This document shows, one piece after another, positions 57,428-64,000 of a stretch of 64,000 nt of DNA. A program made the position numbers and the translations under genes. The stretch is taken from assembly GCA_002786065.1 (NCBI GenBank), contig NHNY01000001.1:1240001-1304000 (forward strand), in the 5' to 3' direction. The stretch is from Microcyclospora pomicola. Taxonomy: Eukaryota; Ascomycota; Dothideomycetes; Capnodiales. Each line of letters begins with the position of its first letter. The stretch's first letter is position 1. The notes beneath the pieces are model-generated. The model was not told the DNA's origin, did no database searches, and saw only the letters and a program-made list of their open reading frames with translations.

Positions 57428-58859
57428 ATCGTCTGTATACTGCTTATGGCAGCTGCATTGGCACTTACTAGAACATACGGAATATCGGCGCTGGTAAATG
57501 TACGGACGTGGAAGTTGCGCGTCATTGAACTCTATCACGAACTCACGTGCTCTAGCAAAACCACTTACGGCGACCCTATATACTGTTGACATCAAACTGC
57601 CTATAGCCTTGAGGCGCATACTCTACTCGAAGTGATATCTGGGACATCATAAGGTTACGGCACGAGGCAGAAAATAGGCTTCATACATGAGGACAATGCA
57701 CAATATAACCTCGCAACCTGGAGGGTATTATCGATCCGTACGTTTTTGCTCGCCAACATTGTAGCAATCTGTGGCTACTTGCATCTCGAATATTCAGCGA
57801 ATTAGTAGTCTTGTGGTGGGCAATCCTATGTTGCTAGAATCCAGCTCCTGATTGAGGCGTCGACAGTGATGGTTCACAAGAATGGCTTGAAGGTATGCCA
57901 TTGTGAAAAGGAATCTGGTTACGCATCACCACTAAGTCGAGCTCATTCTTGTGCAGAGAACCTAGTCCTGAAGGATGTAACACGATCATCCACCTAGTAT
58001 GTATTGCAGGATGTTATTTAGTAGTCTTTTAACAAGATCAAGCACAGAGCGTGGAGCAGACAGGCTGATGTGACAGAAGGCCTGGAACGTTAGAGCAACA
58101 AGCATTGTAGCACAAAGATCCACAAGGCATAACAAATTAGATCTTCCTTGGCTCAGTGATATGTTCAAGACGTTTTCAGTCGGCTTCCGCGCTGTGGATG
58201 CACAGATCCCACGCCTAGGAATGGTTGGTGAGAGATGGCCATACACACATACATTTTACTCGTTGTTTGGCTATCCTCACCAAGCGGCGCGAAGGGGGCC
58301 GGCATATGTCGTCTAATATCGACGGTGGACAAGGTTCGAGAGGGTCTCCTGATACACAGTTCCAATAATAACGCAGAGGACCCTGTTTGGACGCGCACAG
58401 CCTCAATTGACACGGGCGGCAGATGTGCTAGACCGAGGAGCCTTTGGTGCTGAAGGATGCGATTTGTGCCAGCGCACCGTCAACGGTATGCTGTGTTGAT
58501 GCCCTGCTCGACGGACTGTAACTGGACTGCGGTGCGAATGCTTCCGACCACAACACGTCCAGTACTGGCAACGCATGCTATTGGCTGCGGCTACGTAGCC
58601 CTCGAGCCACCACGGGTGCAGCGAGTGTTTGACATTTGAACCGGGTGTGATGGACGACGGATGGTTGTCATGACATGGAAAGGCGCCCTGTGATGCGCGG
58701 GTAGTGGAGGAAGTGTAGTCGGTGGTTGTTGATCACATGTGATTGATGTCGATGTCGATGTCGTCTCGCGTTGTTCTGCCTCAGTCCTCACCCCCAAAGC
58801 AGCCAAGTCGCACGCCAGGCAAGCGCAAGCAAAGAAACTGCTGAGACGCTTTCTCACGA
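57428..58859. other. Divergent intergenic region (MSH3 / 14-3-3)
   Basis: About 1.4 kb with no supported gene. A short tandem of gatgtc occurs near 58743-58762. The part near 57428-57619 is an in-frame extension of MSH3. Confidence 0.45.
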
Positions 58860-59010
58860 TCCGACTCCACCATCACCGACCACCAAACACTCACCTCCCA
58901 CTTCCAACCTTGCCCACCCCATACTACTCCACCACCTCCTCGAACACTATCAACACTACCAACCTCATCCCCCTCCGAACGCACCTCTTTCCACCACACC
59001 TGATCGAATC
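58860..59010 (+). promoter_or_regulatory. C/A/T-rich 5' leader of the 14-3-3 gene
   Basis: About 150 bases just before the 14-3-3 start are almost free of G and rich in CCA, CTC and ACC. Such pyrimidine/A-rich leaders are common ahead of strongly expressed fungal genes and probably cover the transcription start region. Confidence 0.5.
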
Positions 59011-60407
59011 ATGGCCACCGAGGTACGTCCCATCTGTATTCAGACCCCCTGCGAGCCTTCCGTAGCTCGCGGCCCCCCTCATTCTCAACAAAAAGCTGTT
59101 TCAGCGGACCCTGATCAAGCGAACGCGCCTCGGATGCCATACTGACTGACCCATTTCCTACAGCGCGAAAGGTAGCATATCCTCCCATATTGCGGTTCCA
59201 CGAAGCGAATCGTCTAGTAAAAGAGCATGCTGTTGACAGTCTATACAGCAAGACCTTCCTCGCACGACTGTGCGAGCAGGCCGAGCGCTACGATGGTACG
59301 TGGTACCACATCCCAGACAACAGAGATAGCAATACTGACGGCAAGTCTTTGCGCCCACAGAGATGGTTGGCTACATGAAGGTGAGTGAAGCAGCTCGTTC
59401 ACCTGGACATCGTCATTGAGCAAGCACTGACAAACATCGTACAGGAAGTCGCAAAGGTACAAACACCCCCACCAATTCGGAGAACCCTTTCGTCGTGACC
59501 GCTGTCATCACACGCCCGATCTCGCGGCATTCCAGTAATACTGACGTCGCATTAGATCGGCGGCGAGCTCACAGTCGACGAGCGTAACCTCCTTTCCGTT
59601 GCCTACAAGAACGTCGTCGGCACCCGCCGTGCCTCGTGGCGCATCATCTCCAGCATCGAGCAGAAGGAGGAGGCCAAGGGCTCAGACAAGCACGTTGGCA
59701 TCATCCGCGAGTACCGTCAGAAGATCGAGCTCGAGCTCGAAAAGGTCTGCCAGGATGTGCTCGACGTGCTCGATGAGAGCCTCATCCCCAAGGCTGAGAC
59801 TGGCGAGAGCAAAGTCTTCTACCACAAGATGTACGTGCACTTATCACGCCGTGCATGTCATTGTCGCGCTGATGCTGATGATATTACAGGAAGGGTGACT
59901 ATCACCGCTACCTCGCCGAGTTCGCGTCTGGCGAGAAGCGCAAGACTGCTGCAACCGCCGCGCACGAGGCTTACAAGGTATACATAACGTTTTCCTACCC
60001 CCTGAACGATCAGCACCGTATGCTGACCACCACACCAGAACGCCACCGACGTTGCTCAAACCGAGCTCACCCCAACCCACCCAATCCGCCTTGGCCTCGC
60101 GCTCAACTTCTCCGTCTTCTACTACGAGATCCTCAACTCTCCCGACCGTGCATGCCACCTTGCAAAGCAGGCCTTCGACGATGCGATTGCTGAGCTGGAT
60201 AGTCTCTCTGAAGAATCGTACCGCGACAGCACCCTCATCATGCAACTCCTCAGGGACAACCTTACCCTTTGGACGTCTTCGGATGGTGCTGAGCCTGAGG
60301 CCGCTGCTGCCGGTGAGACCAAGGCTGAGGAGAAGACAACCGAGGCCACTGCTGGCGAGACCAAGCCTGATGCTGTCGCTGAGCCTGAGCCCGCCGCCGC
60401 CTCTTAA
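59011..60407 (+). CDS. 14-3-3 protein
   Basis: 14-3-3 proteins are dimeric adaptors that bind phosphoserine/threonine motifs and steer many signalling, metabolic and cell-cycle proteins. I assemble eight exons: 59011-59022, 59164-59171, 59249-59295, 59361-59380, 59445-59456, 59556-59830, 59890-59977 and 60039-60407, giving 276 residues. Four exons are tiny (12, 8, 20 and 12 bases), yet the joined start reads [19 protein letters not shown], the expected family start. The signatures [10 protein letters not shown] and the [15 protein letters not shown] block are intact. The Ala/Glu-rich tail is typical of fungal members. Confidence 0.95.
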
Positions 60408-61220
60408 GCGAAACGACAATATCAGACAACGTCACGTGTTCTATGTCCAGCGTCACTACTTCGGCTTCCTTTTGGCGTTGGCTTGCAAGGTTAGCGATGT
60501 GGAGAGCGATCCATCATTCCCAAGGGGGTGACCAGAAGTGAGAGATTGTGTATGTGGCTGGGCGGTTTCCGTGTGAGCGGAGTCGATGGCACAGGCTATA
60601 CCTTTCTCCTTTGATCACACAAAGACGAAGAAGCCAGAGAAATTCAGTGTCTTTTTTCAGCAAATTATGCGCATTATAACCACATGCAGCACAGCGCTCG
60701 GTGCGCCATCATCGTCAAACCTACAATCTTTCAACTCCCCATGAATTCTTGTTCTTCTCTTACCATTCTGAATTTGCACACATGATATCCGCCCTGAGAA
60801 ATGCTATCGCGTGCAGCTTTATCGTGTTTGCTGTGGGCGTCTTACGCCACCAACCAGCTTCGTCCGAAGTGTGCTTGCTTGGGCGCCGCGCCACAACGTA
60901 CTACGACGAACAATCCCTACAGATCAGGTTCATAGGAGAGGAGATGTCCTTTGACTACTGGGATTAAGCATTCTAAGTCTTTGTCGCGTGACACATCATG
61001 CCATGTCCATTTCTGACTACAGTACCTGCACCTGGCGTGCCGAGACATAATAATGCTCTCACTTGAAACCTTGTAGGCAGTCAGGTAAACACCGCGTCAA
61101 CATCGCTTCACCTCCTGTAGCTGGGTGATTCCATACTCCCCAATGCAACGCCCACCTGACAACCTCCGTCCTCGCCTCCCAACCAAAAACCAAAGCGTCA
61201 AAACCCAAACCCTCAGTACA
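60408..61220. other. Convergent intergenic spacer (14-3-3 / TRM112)
   Basis: About 810 bases. One 62-codon frame at 60782-60967 starts with a hydrophobic segment but has no other support. The rest has no gene. Confidence 0.45.
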
Positions 61221-61941
61221 TCAGACCATATGGCTCGGCAGTAGAAAGTTCGCAATCCCTTCCTTCACCGCGTACTCGTGCTGGCAGTGGCCGCAGACCA
61301 GCTTGCCGCTCGCGATGCACGTCTCCATCAGCAGGGTGTGCAGGTCGCGCAGCGTCTGGGACGGTGTCGCTGCGACGGGGGTAGGTGAGGGGACGTCTGC
61401 TTGTGCATCTGCTTCTTGTTGTTGTTGTGGCGGTAGAAGGAGATCTTCCCGGGCCGGGGGTTGGGCGGGTAGGGCTGGGAGGCCGAGCTGGGAGGTGGTT
61501 AGTGGGAGGCAGGTCGGGGGGAGAGTGATTAGAGTGAGTGGCGTGGTGGTTGGGTCGTGACGAGGACGGAAGGAGGGCGTCGATCATGGATAGGGGAGAC
61601 GATGTCGAGACATGTCAGCATCACGAAGCAAAATGCTCGCATGCGCCGAACAGCTCTGCACCGTGTCTCTCTGCCTCGTCTTCACATCCCCTCCACAGGA
61701 CAATCCGAGACGTCTGATCCTGCAAAGCAACGCAAAAGAACGATCAACTTCTTACCTCCTCCGTCAACGTGCGCAACGCCTCCCACTCCAGCCGCGGCAA
61801 CATGTTGACCAAGAACGGCGGGTTCAGCTCCATCTCCGTCTGCTCCAGCTCGGCGTCGCGCGGGTGCAGCGGAAACGCCGCGGGCTCAGACTTGCATGTC
61901 TTGCGCGCACAGGTCAGGAAGTTGAGCGTGAGGAGTTTCAT
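61221..61941 (-). CDS. TRM112: Trm112, methyltransferase activator subunit
   Basis: Trm112 is a small zinc protein that stabilises and activates several methyltransferases acting on tRNA, rRNA and release factor eRF1. Exon 1 is 61941-61756, an intron covers 61755-61488, and exon 2 is 61487-61221, giving 150 residues. It begins Met-Lys-Leu-Leu-Thr-Leu-Asn-Phe-Leu-Thr-Cys with Cys11 and Cys16, and ends with a Cys-Gly-His-Cys pair, so both halves of the zinc site are present. The last residues Ile-Ala-Asn-Phe-Leu-Leu-Pro-Ser-His-Met-Val are the conserved family end. An insert rich in Gln, Pro and Ala lies in the middle. The 268-base intron is the longest among confident genes here. Confidence 0.93.
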
Positions 61942-62593
61942 TTGTTCCTTTGCTTGGTCGTTGATTTCCTTGGCGTCGTTGTTTGGAAGAGCAGTCCCAC
62001 AGGTGTAATGGTTCGTGGCGGCTAGAATCTTGGTTTCTTCTTTGGTCTCAGAAGGGTCGGAATTAATGGTGAGATGTGGTCCCCGTAGCAGCAAGTCCTT
62101 ATGGGGTTGACGTTGTTGTGGTCCGCACAACCATGGACTTCGATTCTCTCGTCGAGGAACCAAACTCTGATCGAATGAAATCTTTCTTTCTCCCCGCAAA
62201 GCTGTACTTGGTAGTCCCGATTGAAGTGCGCAAATGGTGTCGAGACAGTTTCCTTCCAACGGATCCGACTATTGAATTATGCGGTCTGCTGGCCTCAAGA
62301 TTCTGTTGTTATGGTAAGTGTGGGTTGTAACCATTTTGAGCCGAGAAAAGCGAAGTCATGAACTTCTACCCACAACCGCGCTAGTGAACAACTGGAGGCG
62401 TACATGTAAGGTACGGACTCAGCGCATGCAAAATAAATCTGCACCATGAAACAACTTCAACATGAGCGGCTCTTGTGAATTGGGTCTTTCATATTTCATC
62501 CCACTAGTGAGTCGATGACATCGCATGTCGAAAAAACGGACCAGACACGAAGTGGTAAAGGAGTAATGAGGCAAAGTGAGATCTATTTGGTGA
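61942..62593. other. Intergenic region upstream of TRM112
   Basis: About 650 bases on the promoter side of TRM112. A frame open through 62259 is an extension of TRM112 exon 1 without conserved sequence. No gene is supported. Confidence 0.4.
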
Positions 62594-62872
62594 TCATGTC
62601 CCATCCGCCCCTTTTGCTTGACCAAGTCGACCATCGACTACATCTGAGAGTACATTTATGTAAAGTAAGACAACGATAAAAATGCGTGCGACGCTAAATA
62701 CATTGCCGTGCGTGTAATTGGGCCAGGCGAGAAACCCAACAGGCGGAAAACACCGTCCGTCTAAAATGAACGCCGCTCCTGCCAGACTGATAACAAGCTC
62801 CATGAGCTGGCCGCGGAACCAAAAAGTGATAGGAAAAGCGGCCAGAGAGTAAGAATACAAGATCCCGAACAT
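62594..62872 (-). CDS. Possible small membrane protein (doubtful)
   Basis: A 92-residue frame beginning Met-Phe-Gly-Ile-Leu-Tyr-Ser-Tyr has three hydrophobic stretches (about 4-18, 24-38 and 62-80) and could be a small membrane protein. The frame is open further upstream to 63046 but only from a GTG. It lies just downstream of, and on the same strand as, the next gene, so it may equally be 3' untranslated sequence of that gene. No family is recognised. Confidence 0.25.
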   Translation of the reverse strand: MFGILYSYSLAAFPITFWFRGQLMELVISLAGAAFILDGRCFPPVGFLAWPNYTHGNVFSVARIFIVVLLYINVLSDVVDGRLGQAKGADGT

Positions 62873-63045
62873 CCAAGCCTTGCGGCTTCTGCCCTTCAGA
62901 GCCGTCGTTCCTTTTTGGTGTTGCCCGTTTCCCAGTGCATGCGCGCCCTCCTGTAAATCCCGTACCTGGATGTGCTCAGGTGCACACGTTATCGAGTCGC
63001 TTTTTTCCCCATTAGATCCTTCGGATGCTACGTCCGGCCGGACCA

Positions 63046-64000
63046 CTAGTCGAAGCTGTTGTACAATTCGCTTAGTGCTGGTTCCTTATTCTCCTTGTCT
63101 TTCCGGCGCCAGCTGAACTTCTTTTCCGAGCGTTTCTTGGCCATTTCTGCCCAACCCTCGTCATCATCATCGTCAGCGGGCTTGCTGATGGCTTTGGGGG
63201 TGCCCTTAGGCTTGTCGATCACGCGAATGGTCGATTTGCTTGGCTGCTGAACTTCTGAAGCAGCTTGACCAGCCAATGCTTGCAGTGTCATTGATGAAGT
63301 CATGCTGTTCGTTCGGCCGTCGCCACCTTGAGTGACAGGGCGGTAGCGAGATGGCATTCCCACGTTGCTTCGCTCGCTAGGTGCAATGGATGGCGTGTAG
63401 CCAGGACCAGGGCCGCCGCCGGACAAGCTCAGACCTTGTACAGACGGTGCATAGCTGCCGAGAACAGGGAGCTGACTCGCAGGTCGTTGCGGACCTTGAG
63501 GGGCAGCCCATCCTGTAGGTGGGGCCGTCATGGTCATTGCACGCCCCTGATTAGGTGGCATACCAAATCCAGTGCTGCTAGCAACAGATGTCGGACGTTG
63601 ACCTGCCATAGGCACTCCAAGGTAGTCCGAAGTTGGCTGATACATTGGCTGAGGTGACTGCCCCATTTGCTGTTGCATTGCCATCATGTTCTGCATCATC
63701 TGCATCTGCATGGCCATGAACTGTTGCATTTGCTGAGATGCAGGATCTGAACCCAGCATGGGCATTTGCGGCATCTGCATGCCAGGCATCATCGGCATAG
63801 CAAGACCACTTGGCTGGTATGCTGATGGCGTGGTAACATTGCCCATGGGCATGTTTTGCGGCATTTGCGGTTGTTGACTTGCCGCATTGTACGTCCCGGT
63901 AATAGGATTTGGGCTTCCCCGGCGCGCTGCTTTGGCACGCTCTTCACTTGCGATCACGCCTACCAATCCTCCTGGGTAGTTGCCTTGTGCGGGTCCTCCA
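63046..64000 (-). CDS. Met/Gln-rich protein of unknown function, C-terminal part
   Basis: The frame is open to the window edge, so the N-terminal part is missing. The visible 318 residues begin Gly-Gly-Pro-Ala-Gln-Gly-Asn-Tyr-Pro-Gly-Gly-Leu-Val-Gly-Val-Ile-Ala-Ser-Glu-Glu-Arg, which looks like the end of a conserved segment. A Met/Gln/Pro-rich region follows (repeats of Met-Gln-Met and Met-Pro-Met), then a Gly/Ser/Pro-rich region. A short conserved-looking end has an Asp run, Gly-Trp-Ala-Glu-Met-Ala-Lys-Lys-Arg-Ser-Glu-Lys-Lys-Phe-Ser-Trp-Arg and Leu-Tyr-Asn-Ser-Phe-Asp. I do not recognise the family from this part. Confidence 0.8.
   Translation of the reverse strand, partial: GGPAQGNYPGGLVGVIASEERAKAARRGSPNPITGTYNAASQQPQMPQNMPMGNVTTPSAYQPSGLAMPMMPGMQMPQMPMLGSDPASQQMQQFMAMQMQMMQNMMAMQQQMGQSPQPMYQPTSDYLGVPMAGQRPTSVASSTGFGMPPNQGRAMTMTAPPTGWAAPQGPQRPASQLPVLGSYAPSVQGLSLSGGGPGPGYTPSIAPSERSNVGMPSRYRPVTQGGDGRTNSMTSSMTLQALAGQAASEVQQPSKSTIRVIDKPKGTPKAISKPADDDDDEGWAEMAKKRSEKKFSWRRKDKENKEPALSELYNSFD

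Noticed and set aside
60782-60967. A 62-codon frame starting with a hydrophobic segment, possible secreted peptide
   Set aside because: It lies in the 3' flank shared by two convergent genes, has no clear cleavage site or cysteine pattern, and no other support.

Overview
This window is a stretch of filamentous ascomycete nuclear DNA. The evidence is dense protein-coding genes on both strands, short introns of about 50-70 bases with GT/AG ends and CTAAC/CTGAC-like branch sites, and a run of ordinary fungal housekeeping genes (GFA1, MSH3, BRN1, HEL2, RRP9, TRM112, 14-3-3). Pezizomycotina is well supported by the introns and families. A more exact placement in Dothideomycetes is my inference only. 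I see no transposon, tRNA, rRNA or CRISPR array.

Layout. 1-7.2 kb: the 3' part of MND1 (meiotic recombination), HEL2/ZNF598-type ribosome-collision ubiquitin ligase, and a large Na+/Ca2+ exchanger-family membrane protein. 7.8-15.0 kb: a Gre2-like NAD(P)-dependent reductase, condensin subunit BRN1, and GFA1 (hexosamine and chitin precursor synthesis). 16.7-21.0 kb: a 1,285-residue protein built from eight tandem RFX-like winged-helix modules. 21.6-26.3 kb: a nitronate monooxygenase, an AIG1/FAR-17a membrane protein and an SRP40/NOLC1-type nucleolar phosphoprotein. 26.9-36.3 kb: a synaptojanin-type inositol phosphatase, a probable peroxisomal enoyl-CoA hydratase, a doubtful small Ser/Arg-rich gene and the recyclin RCY1/Pof6. 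36.5-44.4 kb: RRP9, an unrecognised membrane protein, a Dal5-type MFS transporter and a TPR/F-box/LRR protein of the Pof3/Dia2 type. 45.0-57.4 kb: a variant zinc-cluster transcription factor, a Mug190/tricalbin-like SMP-C2 tether and MSH3. 59.0-64.0 kb: a 14-3-3 gene with very small exons, TRM112, a doubtful small membrane ORF, and the C-terminal part of a Met/Gln-rich protein cut by the window edge.

The genes do not form a pathway cluster; most are independent core genes. The item most worth attention is the 16.7-21.0 kb gene. Six consecutive exons are each one winged-helix unit. Every intron splits the codon of the unit's first tryptophan at the same place (TG|G, phase 2), so all six exons are symmetric and multiples of three. 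I know of no described fungal protein with eight RFX-like units in tandem. All exon joins given here were worked out by eye from splice signals and reading-frame continuity.
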